Shown: piece by piece, positions 1-7,863 of the stretch | Layout of the letters: each line of letters opens with the position of its first letter | Numbering within the stretch: the first letter of the stretch is position 1 | Assembly (NCBI GenBank): GCA_963810485.1 | Contig: CAWENQ010000004.1 | Coordinates: forward strand, 372,001 to 436,000 | Reading direction: 5' to 3' | Origin: DATKFM01 sp963810485 | GTDB lineage: Bacteria; Pseudomonadota; Alphaproteobacteria; Dongiales; Dongiaceae | DNA length: 64,000 bases | Notes under the pieces: model-generated | Told to the model about the DNA's origin: nothing | The model's database searches: none | What the model saw: only the letters and a program-made list of their open reading frames with translations | Position numbers and translations under genes: made by a program

Positions 1-368
1 CAGTTGGCGGAGGCAATCGCCTGCCAATACCTGACCGCGTCCGACGGCGCATGAAAGCCGTCACGCCCTCCGTAGATCCGCAAGTCCGCGTTGTTGATGC
101 TGCTCGCCGCCGCCATGGCAAGCCGGCCGACACCATCGGCACGGCTTTCGAAGAGATCCACCAGCTCGCCAGTCATCGTCAGGCCGTGGCGCGACATGCC
201 TTGAAGCTGCGGGCGGATCTGCTCGATGGCAGCGGTCAGGTGCTCCATGCCGCGCCACAGCGTGCAGGGCACCTGCCAGGCGCCGGCAATCTGTCCGCCG
301 GCATCGGCCACCACCGCCTTGAGGTGGGCGCCGCCGAGATCCCAGCCGATTGCCGATGTTTCAGCCAT
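1..368 (-). CDS. MfnF-like / COG1548 H4MPT-linked C1 pathway protein (5' part only)
   Basis: Only the N-terminal ~122 residues lie in the window; the gene runs off the left edge. The start ATG (366-368) gives MAETSAIGWDLGGAHLKAVV, the phosphate-binding DLGG turn of the ASKHA/hydantoinase-like fold seen in the uncharacterised one-carbon family (TIGR03123/COG1548). Archaeal relatives (MfnF) act late in methanofuran synthesis, so a role in making methylofuran for the Fhc complex is a reasonable inference. It overlaps the upstream ATP-grasp gene by 8 bases (stop TGA at 361-363), so the two are translationally coupled and probably act in one pathway. The exact substrate is not shown by the sequence. 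Confidence 0.8.
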   Translation of the reverse strand, partial: MAETSAIGWDLGGAHLKAVVADAGGQIAGAWQVPCTLWRGMEHLTAAIEQIRPQLQGMSRHGLTMTGELVDLFESRADGVGRLAMAAASSINNADLRIYGGRDGFHAPSDAVRYWQAIASAN

Positions 369-1362
369 CCGATAGGTCCAGGTCAATTCGTTGCGGGGTC
401 ACTTGCAGCGGCCGCTGGATATCGGGAATTTGCCACTTCAGCAAATCCAGCACCAAGCCCGCGGGATTTGCGCCGACGGCGTCTCTCAGCCCGGCATAGG
501 ACGTCGTCAGGCGCGGGTTGATTTCCAACACCGCCGGGCCATCTGGGCCATCAATCAAATCGACACCCACATAGCCCCAAAGACCGGGAATGGCCGCTGC
601 AACCGCCGCGGCGATCGGCTGATACTCCCCGCGGCGTGCCTCGCGGCCACCGACAACGAAGCCGCGATAACGGAATTGATTGCCGGCGATTTCGATAAGT
701 TGCTCGTTGCAGGACAGCAGCCACGCAGCGCCGTCACGGCAAAGCACGGACAAGCTCGCCGCAGGTCCGCTGACATAGGGCTGCAGGATCAAGTCGGAGT
801 TCGGATTTGCTACCATCCAAACATCGAGCTTGCCGGCAGTTTCGAACAACAGAGTATTCGCCGCGCCAGCACCATCGTCGGGCTTGACGACCCAGGCCGA
901 CGCCGTGCGGAAATTCTCGCCATCCCTGATCGGTGCTATCGGCACTGTCGGGATCCCGGCTTTCGACAGATGCCTTGCCGTTGCTAGCTTGCTGCCGGTC
1001 AACCGCACGGATTGGGGATCGCAAGCCAGCAGGCAGCGCCCAGCATCCACCGCGAGCTCGCAAACACGGGACAGAACGCCGCCGCTCTCCGGAGCTATCG
1101 GCCAAACCGCATCAGCCGAACGGATCAATTCGGTCCAACAGCGCCAGAATTCGCCGGGTGTGTCGATCGTCAAGACGTCTGCTTCCGCCGCGAGCGCGGG
1201 CAGTCGCTTGTCGCGGATTGTGACGATTTCGACGCCGTCCACCAACGCGAGATCCTTGACAAGCGCCGTCAGCATCATGTCGCCTTCCCGCGACAAGCTG
1301 GCGGGGAGCGGCTGGCCGCAGAGGCCGCCGCCTGTCACATACTCGCAGACGAATATCCGCAA
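361..1362 (-). CDS. ATP-grasp ligase, MfnD-like (tyramine/tyrosine-glutamate ligase type)
   Basis: This 333-residue protein starts MRIFVCEYVTGGGL and has ATP-grasp features: a lysine-containing 'WVVKPDDGAGAANT' glycine loop near residue 165, and near the C-terminus 'GVDLIDGPDGPAVLEINPR', the metal-binding E-x-N typical of the fold. It matches the COG1821 type found in H4MPT clusters. The archaeal member MfnD joins glutamate to tyramine during methanofuran synthesis; methylofuran contains a tyrosine/glutamate side chain, so a similar ligation is plausible here. It is divergent from the HisA-like gene with only 11 bases between start codons, and overlaps the MfnF-like gene downstream. Fold is certain; substrate is inferred. 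Confidence 0.8.
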   Translation of the reverse strand: MRIFVCEYVTGGGLCGQPLPASLSREGDMMLTALVKDLALVDGVEIVTIRDKRLPALAAEADVLTIDTPGEFWRCWTELIRSADAVWPIAPESGGVLSRVCELAVDAGRCLLACDPQSVRLTGSKLATARHLSKAGIPTVPIAPIRDGENFRTASAWVVKPDDGAGAANTLLFETAGKLDVWMVANPNSDLILQPYVSGPAASLSVLCRDGAAWLLSCNEQLIEIAGNQFRYRGFVVGGREARRGEYQPIAAAVAAAIPGLWGYVGVDLIDGPDGPAVLEINPRLTTSYAGLRDAVGANPAGLVLDLLKWQIPDIQRPLQVTPQRIDLDLSDG

Positions 1363-1373
1363 GGCGGCACTCC

Positions 1374-2081
1374 GTGGAAATCATTCCAGTCATCGACCTG
1401 ATGGGCGGCATTGTCGTCCATGCCCGTCGCGGCGAGCGGCAGAACTATCAACCCCTGCAATCGCCCCTCTGCGCCGGCAGCGAGCCCGCCGCCGTGGTTC
1501 GCGGCTATCTGACGGTCCATCCGTTCTCGACCGTCTACATTGCCGATCTCGATGCCATCACCGGGAAAGGCGACAGCGATCCGGTCATCGCGGGGCTGCG
1601 GCGACATTTCCCGGACCTGCGGTTCTGGGTGGACAATGGGCTTGCGGATGCAGGGGCCTGCCGAAACTGGCTCCAACAGGGATATGGCGATCTCGTGATC
1701 GGCAGCGAAGCGCAGCGCGATGCGTCCGCGATCAACGGCTTGGCGCAGGAGGTAGCGGCCGACCGCATCGTCCTGTCCCTCGATTTCAAGGATGGGAGGT
1801 TCCTGGGGCCTGATGGCCTGCGGGAGCAGCCGTCGCTCTGGCCGCAGCGCATCATCGCCATGACACTGAGCCGTGTCGGCAGCGATACCGGGCCCGATTT
1901 CGCACTGTTGGATCAATTGCGGACGAAGGCTCCCGCCAAAAAGCTCTTCGCCGCCGGCGGTGTGCGCGGCGGCGAAGATCTCATCGAATTGAACCGTCGA
2001 GGCATCAGCGGCGTTCTCGTGGCCAGCGCCCTCCATGCGGGGCGGATTGGCAAGCGCGAGATCGCCGCTGTCTGCGCCTGA
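1374..2081 (+). CDS. HisA-like TIM-barrel protein of the H4MPT cluster (COG1411)
   Basis: The product (235 aa) begins MEIIPVIDLMGGIVVHA, the HisA/HisF-type opening strand with the catalytic-type Asp, and keeps the phosphate-binding ends 'FAAGGVRGGEDL' and 'GVLVASALHAG'. It is shorter and more divergent than true HisA, and it sits among H4MPT genes rather than his genes, matching the COG1411 proteins found in methylotroph C1 clusters. Its reaction is not established as far as I know; a role in H4MPT or methylofuran synthesis is inferred from context. The start lies 11 bases from the divergent ATP-grasp start, so the promoters must overlap the coding starts. Confidence 0.8.
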   Translation: MEIIPVIDLMGGIVVHARRGERQNYQPLQSPLCAGSEPAAVVRGYLTVHPFSTVYIADLDAITGKGDSDPVIAGLRRHFPDLRFWVDNGLADAGACRNWLQQGYGDLVIGSEAQRDASAINGLAQEVAADRIVLSLDFKDGRFLGPDGLREQPSLWPQRIIAMTLSRVGSDTGPDFALLDQLRTKAPAKKLFAAGGVRGGEDLIELNRRGISGVLVASALHAGRIGKREIAAVCA

Positions 2082-2110
2082 CAGACAGTGGCGCCAAAGC
2101 GCCGCAGCTG

Positions 2111-2620
2111 TTAGCCGGCGTAGAACGGATGCTTCACGGAGTCCTTCTTCGCGGTGACGTCGCGAGCCTTCGGCTCACCGGCGACGGCGCGCTTAATGGA
2201 TTCCTTCACGGCCTGATAGTTGTAGTTGTGGATCTTCTTGTCGTCGGCGGCTTCCCAGTGGATGAACACGCCAACGCAGATGAACAGATCATCGGCTTCA
2301 TCGGCCGGGATCGTGCCATCGGCAACGCAATCCTGCACGGCCATCGCGACCGCATGCTGTGCCGGACCGAACATCTGCACCGCCTGCTTCGCGCCCTTGA
2401 TGGTCACTTTGTTGAACATCACGGTGTTCGGCTTGCAGGCCAGGTTCGGCGAAATCACGGCCAGCAGTGACGTGAAGCCGTCCTTGTTGTTGACCAGCGC
2501 ATTGCAGAACGCTGTCTCTGCCGCGCTGTTACGCGGTCCGATGAGCAAATCGATGTGAGCGACTTCATTGCCCTCGCCGACCAACGATTCACCGACACAG
2601 ACCTTGTTGATCTTCGCCAT
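2111..2620 (-). CDS. fae: Formaldehyde-activating enzyme
   Basis: Fae condenses formaldehyde with tetrahydromethanopterin to methylene-H4MPT in the cytoplasm and is the entry point of the pathway encoded around it. The 169-residue sequence is unmistakable: EVAHIDLLIGPR near residue 19 with the catalytic histidine (His22 here), 'NNKDGFTSLLAVI', 'KPNTVMFNKVTI', 'QMFGPAQHAVAMAVQD' and 'FIHWEAADD'. Length is normal for the family. A strong ribosome binding site (GGGAGGA) lies 10 bases before ATG. It is preceded by a ~200-base leader with three hairpins (separate entry), and is transcribed apart from the overlapping block mtdB-mch further right, which ends at 2937. Confidence 0.97.
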   Translation of the reverse strand: MAKINKVCVGESLVGEGNEVAHIDLLIGPRNSAAETAFCNALVNNKDGFTSLLAVISPNLACKPNTVMFNKVTIKGAKQAVQMFGPAQHAVAMAVQDCVADGTIPADEADDLFICVGVFIHWEAADDKKIHNYNYQAVKESIKRAVAGEPKARDVTAKKDSVKHPFYAG

Positions 2621-2654
2621 CAGTTAATCCTCCCTAAATGTGAATGGCTCTGAA

Positions 2655-2812
2655 ACGAAGCCTCACCATCCGCCTGCCCGGGGCCGGTCGGCCTCGGGCT
2701 CGGTGAGGCAACTTCTCTCCCACCGCCTGGAGCCATCCTTGTTTGCAGCATCCGGCCGTTGGGCGGCCGGACCGGTTGACCAGACAACACTCCCCTGACG
2801 GGCAGAGTACTT
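2655..2812 (-). promoter_or_regulatory. Structured 5' leader of fae (candidate cis-regulatory RNA)
   Basis: Between fae and the CitG-like gene are 316 bases without a convincing gene. On the fae strand they contain three successive inverted repeats. One at 2789-2808 pairs ACTC/GAGT and CCC/GGG around a GTCA loop. One at 2752-2770 is a perfect 7-bp stem with a 5-base loop. One at 2660-2709 is a long arm with 8-bp outer stem GCCTCACC/GGTGAGGC and inner GCCCG/CGGGC pairing. I see no match to the cobalamin, glycine or THF riboswitch consensus. A 67-codon reading frame across it has no coding look. Regulatory role is inferred. Confidence 0.45.
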
Positions 2813-2936
2813 GCGGGCCGATGGTAGTCTCAATCATCGCCCATCATCAAGCGCCTAATGAAACAGCAGGAAATCGCCCCGGTGCGGCGCACAAACCGGC
2901 TGCCCAACGCCGCCGGATTTGCACCTGCCGCCGCTA

Positions 2937-3767
2937 CTAAAGATTTGCAACAAACAGCGTTGCCACCGTGAGATCGGCGCTGGTGCCGGGATTGATATCC
3001 TTATCCTTCAATGCGCTGTCGAATGTCTGAAGATCGGGTAGAATGACGCGCGGGTCCGCGCTCCCGGACAGCAGCGTATCGAATTTCCGCGCCTCCAACA
3101 TGATGGCTTCGGCTGTCTCCAAGCCGAACTTGCGCTGGATGTGACTGTCCGGAAACGCGCCGAGAAAACCCAGATAGGTCGATGAAACGGCCCATTCGAA
3201 ATCGCGCCAGCGCTGTCGGCCAGCGATCAGGCGCCCAAGACCAAGCCCGAAAACGTCGGCGAAATCGGTGACATACTGAGCCGCGATGCGATCCCGGTCC
3301 GATGCAATGCGCATGGCCTCCAGCAGCGTGACCTGCGACGGCTCCCGCACGTCGTGTTGGGGACTGCTGCCGAGGCCGCCGGGGTTCGCCAGCCTAATCG
3401 CCTCATAGGCGCCGGCCGCATCATCGACAGTCAGCGCCGCCAGAACCGCATGCAGTGCCTGACGCAGGTCGCCGCCGGCCGATTGGAGCGCGGCCTGAGC
3501 CAGCGGCGCGCAGAGCAGCAGGATGCCCAGGTTGGTGTTGCTGGACACGGCTTCGCGCGTCCGGTGCAGCGCCGTCAGAATCCGTTCGCCCACCGTCAAA
3601 TCGGGAGCCGCGATCGCCGGCGCGCTCAGCCTGGCGCTGGCTTCGAAATCCGCCACGGTCATCCGATGGCCGGCCGCATAGGCGTGGACATTGCCCGGCT
3701 TCAGCGCCGCCAATTCAGCCAGGCAAGCCGTGAGATAGGCCTGCTCGACTTGGCTTGCGGCGACCAT
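2937..3767 (-). CDS. Triphosphoribosyl-dephospho-CoA synthase-like (CitG family) protein of the H4MPT cluster
   Basis: This 276-residue protein has the CitG/MdcB family motifs 'LAALKPGNVHAY' near residue 20, 'SSNTNLGILLLCAPLAQAA' near 100 and the C-terminal 'DINPGTSADLTVATLF'. True CitG makes the citrate lyase prosthetic group, but no citrate or malonate decarboxylase genes are near. Homologues (often called orf5) are standard members of methylotroph H4MPT clusters and are needed for the pathway, so a phosphoribosyl or nucleotidyl transfer in cofactor synthesis is the likely role. Its start overlaps the ATP-grasp stop by one base (ATGA), showing coupling to the upstream genes mtdB and mch. 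Confidence 0.85.
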   Translation of the reverse strand: MVAASQVEQAYLTACLAELAALKPGNVHAYAAGHRMTVADFEASARLSAPAIAAPDLTVGERILTALHRTREAVSSNTNLGILLLCAPLAQAALQSAGGDLRQALHAVLAALTVDDAAGAYEAIRLANPGGLGSSPQHDVREPSQVTLLEAMRIASDRDRIAAQYVTDFADVFGLGLGRLIAGRQRWRDFEWAVSSTYLGFLGAFPDSHIQRKFGLETAEAIMLEARKFDTLLSGSADPRVILPDLQTFDSALKDKDINPGTSADLTVATLFVANL

Positions 3768-4705
3768 CAGCGAGTCAGGGAGCGCTTGGCCGGCGATGGA
3801 CCGCGCCGCTTCTCGCCCGCGATCTTCCCCACGACGTGGCCGGCAAGAGTCTCGGCGATATCGATGCCGGTCGCCGTCTGCAACGCCCGCCAGGCCGGCA
3901 TGCTGTTCACCTCCAGCACTAGGTAGCGGCCAGACTGGTCCTGGATGATGTCCACACCGGCATAATCCGCGCCCATGGCCGACGTGGCGCAGATGGCGAG
4001 ATCGGCGATCTCACCGGCGGCGGGCACCGCCTGGCAGCGGGCGCCCTGGGCCGCGTTCGTCCGCCATTGCACGCCGTGACGGATCATGGCGCCGACGGCA
4101 CGGCCGCCGATGACGAAGACCCGCCAGTCGCGCCACCCCGCCGTCGGGCCGGTGACGTAGCGCTGCAGATAGAAAACGCCCTGCGCTTCCTCCGCGGTCG
4201 GCAGATCCCGCAGCTTCTCGATCAGCTTGAGGCCCCGACCTTGGGAGCCGAACAGGGGCTTCAGCACCAGCGGCCGTCCGGGCCGCGCCTCGCTCCTGAC
4301 GATCTCCTTCGCGGCCGCCGGCGTCTCGATCGCCCAAGTCGGCGGTGTCGGAATGTCCTGCTGCTGCAACAGGAAACTGGTCATGGACTTGTCGACGCAG
4401 CGCTCGATGGCGCGGGCATCGTTGATCACCTGCACGCCGAGTTCCCGCAGCCCATGCAGCACGCCCAAGCGCATGGTCACCTGCTCGAAACTGCCGGTGG
4501 CCACCGTCTTCACGATCACGGCCGCGGGCAGTTGATCCTCGAACTTGGGCAAGGTGATGACCGGACCGCCAAGCCCGACGCGAAAGCCGCAGCTTGCCAG
4601 GGGCATGCAGCGCACATCGGCGCCGAGATGGGCGAAGGCGCTCTTCAGCCGGCGGGCGTGCCAGTCCAGCTTTTCAGCGAATATCGCAACCTTAGCCGCC
4701 GGCAT
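3767..4705 (-). CDS. RimK-like ATP-grasp ligase of the H4MPT cluster
   Basis: The 312-residue protein is an ATP-grasp ligase of the RimK/MptN type (COG0189). It shows 'PTPPTWAIET', the ATP-binding 'GRPLVLKPLFGSQGRGLKLI' block near residue 155, 'WRDWRVFVIGG', and 'DYAGVDIIQDQSGRYLVLEVNSMPAW' near residue 270 with the metal-binding E-x-N. Archaeal MptN and CofF homologues add glutamate to H4MPT and F420. In methylotroph clusters this gene is usually called orf7 and is needed for H4MPT function; glutamylation of the cofactor is the best guess. It overlaps mch by 14 bases upstream and the CitG-like gene downstream. Confidence 0.85.
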   Translation of the reverse strand: MPAAKVAIFAEKLDWHARRLKSAFAHLGADVRCMPLASCGFRVGLGGPVITLPKFEDQLPAAVIVKTVATGSFEQVTMRLGVLHGLRELGVQVINDARAIERCVDKSMTSFLLQQQDIPTPPTWAIETPAAAKEIVRSEARPGRPLVLKPLFGSQGRGLKLIEKLRDLPTAEEAQGVFYLQRYVTGPTAGWRDWRVFVIGGRAVGAMIRHGVQWRTNAAQGARCQAVPAAGEIADLAICATSAMGADYAGVDIIQDQSGRYLVLEVNSMPAWRALQTATGIDIAETLAGHVVGKIAGEKRRGPSPAKRSLTR

Positions 4706-5690
4706 ATCCGAATGATCTGTCGATCAGCGCTTCGTCCAGCGCGCCGCCATGGAAGGTATTGCCGCTGTCGAGCGCCGTCACGATCGCCTGCGCCGGGCTG
4801 AACAGCAGGCGGTCCATGGCATAGAAATCGCCATTGTAGGCGTTGAAGACCTCCGCAAAGGGCCGGCCATAGTCGCGCGACCCTTTGCTTGGCATGTCCG
4901 CTGCGAGTTGCCGCGCCTCGTCATCGGGGCCGGTGACGAAAAGCTGCACCGAGCCGCCATAGATGATCGCGTCATTGGTACGGCCCATGGCGTCGATGAA
5001 GGATTTCGCCGGCGGCGGCAGCGGTGCGGCGCCCATGCCGTCGATCACGCGGTCAAGCGGAAACTTCAGCTCATGAAGCTTATGCAGCGCCACCTCGAGC
5101 ACGCGGCCGACGATCTGCACGGTGCCCGCCAGGCTGCGCGTCGGCGTCAGGATGAGCGTCAGGTTCTTGGCCGCGATGCCGCAGGCCTCGAGGATCTTCT
5201 GGATGAGTTCCGCCGGCGGACGCTTGTCCACTTCCAGCACCAAGCAGGTCGAGTCCGACTGATCCTGGTAGCGCAGTTCGTCGAACAGCGATTCCTTGCG
5301 CGCGATCGCGCGCGCCGGTCCCGATCCCAGCGCATAGAAGGCCGTCTTGCCCTCGCCCGATGTCAGCTGCCAGCCGGCGAGCTGGCTGCCCAGGCAGGCG
5401 AGCACCGGCGCCGCGCTATGAACGTTCAGCATCCAGGGCCAATGCTTGAATGAGTTGCCGGCGGTCAAGCTGACGCGGCCAAGCCCCGCCATGCAGATCT
5501 CGGTGATCAGGCGGCCGGCTTCCAGGCCACCGGTACAGCCGATGCCCGCGTCGACCAGCCGATAGCCTTCGGGCGGCGTTTCGACATTGATCCCCAGACT
5601 GGCGGCGTCATCGATCAAGCGCCGGAGCGCCGGCGCCACTGTCCGGTTCAGGCTCAATGCCCTCGTGCCGATGCTCCTGCGTTCAGACAT
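4692..5690 (-). CDS. mch: Methenyl-H4MPT cyclohydrolase
   Basis: Mch hydrolyses methenyl-H4MPT to 5-formyl-H4MPT, the step between MtdB and the Fhc complex. The 332-residue protein has hallmark blocks 'DAGIGCTGGLEAGRLITEICMAGLG' near residue 47, 'HSAAPVLACLGSQ', 'GSGPARAIARKE' near 126, and the C-terminal 'FAEVFNAYNGDFYAMDRLLFSPA'. Length is normal. It overlaps the upstream ATP-grasp gene by 8 bases and the downstream ATP-grasp gene by 14, so the block runs mtdB - ATP-grasp - mch - ATP-grasp - CitG-like as one operon. Confidence 0.97.
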   Translation of the reverse strand: MSERRSIGTRALSLNRTVAPALRRLIDDAASLGINVETPPEGYRLVDAGIGCTGGLEAGRLITEICMAGLGRVSLTAGNSFKHWPWMLNVHSAAPVLACLGSQLAGWQLTSGEGKTAFYALGSGPARAIARKESLFDELRYQDQSDSTCLVLEVDKRPPAELIQKILEACGIAAKNLTLILTPTRSLAGTVQIVGRVLEVALHKLHELKFPLDRVIDGMGAAPLPPPAKSFIDAMGRTNDAIIYGGSVQLFVTGPDDEARQLAADMPSKGSRDYGRPFAEVFNAYNGDFYAMDRLLFSPAQAIVTALDSGNTFHGGALDEALIDRSFGYAGG

Positions 5691-6867
5691 GCCCCGCTTC
5701 CGCCAATGCCTGTTCTGTGTTGCCAGGCAAACCAGCCGGCTGCTCGTCGCCTTCCAGCAGCGCCGACACCATCGACCTTCGCTGTGCCATCATCCGCCGC
5801 ACAGGCGGCGCCGCTGCCCCGGCAGCCAGCACCGTGCAAACCGGCGCACCCTCGGCGATACGCGCACCCGGCGCTGGTCGGTCTGCGACCCATTCCGGCC
5901 AATCTGTATCCGGGCATGCCCGGCACGGCCGCATCGCATAGAGGATGGACATCGCCGATGCGGAAGCCAAAGCCAGAGGCCCGTCGGGCAACCGTCCGCC
6001 GCAGGCCGCAATATGCCGGGCGAACAGCTGTGCCGTCCCGGAACTGTCATAGACATCGAGGTTGGCTCCCGGCCGCGGATTAACTTCCAGGATCCAGTAG
6101 TTTGCGCCGTCATCGATGCCATCCAGACTGTTGAGTCCCACCAGGCCGAATTCGCGAACCAGAGCGTCGAGCACTCCTGCCGCATCGCGGCGCAGACGAT
6201 CGCTTACCGCGGCAGGCTGCAGCCCGCCGGCAAACCGATAAGGCTGCTGCGGTTCGCCGGGGTCGGTCCATTGCTCGTTGAAGCCTATGAGAACGGCCCG
6301 GTGGCCATCGGCCAGGAACGAAATTCCGACCGGTCGTCCCGCCACAAAGCGCTGGAAGTAGATCTCGTTGCCGCCGCGGCAACGCGCGGCCGGCTGGACA
6401 TGCGTGCCGCCGGAGCCACCGATCTTTTTCGACAGCCAGCCGCGAGCATCGGCCGGCGCCGACCAGCGAACCTCCGGATGCGGAATGCCGTGGCGATCGA
6501 GACCGGCGAAGAAATCATTGGGATTCTTCAGCCGGCGCACGGTCTCCGGCGGATTGCCATAGAGCTTGCGGCCCCGTGAGAGCCGCTCGATCAGTTCGGG
6601 TTGCGCTTCCAGTCCGGTGCCATAGACGAAACCGAAGGGCTCGGCGGATGACGCAGGCGCCAGCTTTTCCGCCGTCGCCACCAGCGCATCGGCATCGAAG
6701 CCGGAGTCCAGATTTCCTTCGGCAATCGCAAAATCGTCGGCGGCCGTCCGCATGTCCATGTCGCCAAACAGATCGATTGCCGCGACGCGGTAACCGGCGC
6801 GCTTCGCCGCCACGGCCAGCGCGCGGCCGGACAATGCAACAACCAGGACTGCCGCGGCGTCAGGCAA
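5683..6867 (-). CDS. ATP-grasp protein of the H4MPT cluster (COG2232 type)
   Basis: The 394-residue protein starts MPDAAAVLVVALSGRALA and contains an ATP-grasp domain: 'WLSKKIGGSGGTHV' (nucleotide loop) near residue 145, 'IYFQRFVAGRPVGISFLADG', and 'GLNSLDGIDDGANYWILEVNPRPGA' near 250. A C-terminal ~80-residue segment follows, containing a CxxC (PCRAC). It corresponds to the gene usually called orf17 in Methylobacterium clusters, whose function is unproven but whose loss affects the H4MPT pathway. It lies between mtdB and mch and overlaps both by 8 bases. Confidence 0.85.
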   Translation of the reverse strand: MPDAAAVLVVALSGRALAVAAKRAGYRVAAIDLFGDMDMRTAADDFAIAEGNLDSGFDADALVATAEKLAPASSAEPFGFVYGTGLEAQPELIERLSRGRKLYGNPPETVRRLKNPNDFFAGLDRHGIPHPEVRWSAPADARGWLSKKIGGSGGTHVQPAARCRGGNEIYFQRFVAGRPVGISFLADGHRAVLIGFNEQWTDPGEPQQPYRFAGGLQPAAVSDRLRRDAAGVLDALVREFGLVGLNSLDGIDDGANYWILEVNPRPGANLDVYDSSGTAQLFARHIAACGGRLPDGPLALASASAMSILYAMRPCRACPDTDWPEWVADRPAPGARIAEGAPVCTVLAAGAAAPPVRRMMAQRRSMVSALLEGDEQPAGLPGNTEQALAEAGHV

Positions 6868-7750
6868 CGATTTCGCGCGCCAGTTTGAAGGCGTCGCGGA
6901 AATCGAGATAGAGCGGCTTTTCCGTTTCGATCATGCGGCGGAGCAATCCCGCCTCGACCCGGTATTTCACGCCGCCGACGGCAAGCGCCCCGATGCCGAG
7001 GCCGGACCCCACTTTGACGCCATTGTCCTGCGCGCCGATGCCCTCGATGCCCGAAGGCGGCACGGCGTTGATGTCGGCAGCCACTTTCAGAGTCTTGGAT
7101 TCCGAGATCTGCTGCGCGGACAGGATCTGCACGCCGGCCCGGCCGGCGCAAAGCACGACTTCAGCGTCCTTGAGCAGCGCGGCTTTCAACGCATCGGTGC
7201 TGCCATCCGCCGACTGGAGATCGACTTGAAACCGCTCCTTGGCCGTCTCGGCCAAGCCTTTCACGCGCGCCGGCCCGTCATAACCCACCAAAGTCACTTT
7301 TGCCTGCTCCAGGGCCGCGATGACGCTGGCGGCAAAACCAACCACGCCGGTGGCGCCGAAGACGACGACCCGCCGGCCGCTGAGCGGCGTCTGGAATTTA
7401 TCGCGCAGTGTCTTCTCAACGCAGGCCACCATCGCCGCCGCCGTGGTGAAGGAGCCCGCGGGATCGGCCAGGACCGAAACAGCGAACGGCGGCACCATCG
7501 CTTTCTTTGCCGCGTTCAGCATGTCCAGCGCCAGGATGGCGTTCTTGCCGCCGATGAAGACCGATGTGCGCTGCGCAAGCTTTGGGCCGCGGGAAAAAAT
7601 TGCGTCCTGCACCAGGCCCGCAACTTCCGCCAGTTCGACATTCGTGTAGGGCACGGCGGCGTTGAATCCCGCATCCAGCGCCATGTTGATGTCGAACGGA
7701 CTCACATGCCGAAGCGGGCTCAGCATATGCAGGATGTAGGGCGCGTCCAT
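6860..7750 (-). CDS. mtdB: NAD(P)-dependent methylene-H4MPT dehydrogenase
   Basis: MtdB oxidises methylene-H4MPT to methenyl-H4MPT with NAD(P)+. The 296-residue protein opens 'YILHMLSPLRHVSPFDINMALDAGF', has the Rossmann motif 'RRVVVFGATGVVGFAASVIAA' near residue 125, and ends with 'GSGLGIGALAVGGVKYRVE', all typical of MtdA/MtdB. I prefer MtdB over MtdA because the gene is inside the H4MPT cluster and no methenyl-H4F cyclohydrolase (fch) is nearby. It is the first gene of the left-running block; its promoter must lie in the 113-base gap before the beta-RFAP synthase stop, or transcription reads through from that gene. Confidence 0.92.
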   Translation of the reverse strand: MDAPYILHMLSPLRHVSPFDINMALDAGFNAAVPYTNVELAEVAGLVQDAIFSRGPKLAQRTSVFIGGKNAILALDMLNAAKKAMVPPFAVSVLADPAGSFTTAAAMVACVEKTLRDKFQTPLSGRRVVVFGATGVVGFAASVIAALEQAKVTLVGYDGPARVKGLAETAKERFQVDLQSADGSTDALKAALLKDAEVVLCAGRAGVQILSAQQISESKTLKVAADINAVPPSGIEGIGAQDNGVKVGSGLGIGALAVGGVKYRVEAGLLRRMIETEKPLYLDFRDAFKLAREIVA

Positions 7751-7863
7751 GACTCCTCCGCGGCGACCGGGAAACCTGGATCAAGAGGGCGGAGAGTGTT
7801 GCCCACAACCGCGCGGAAGCACAAGAGCTTTGCCCGGGCCGTTGCCCGTAACACAGAAGCCGG

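Noticed and set aside
2634..2837. A 67-codon frame in the fae leader
   Set aside because: Cys/Arg-rich composition without homology and overlapping the predicted hairpins.
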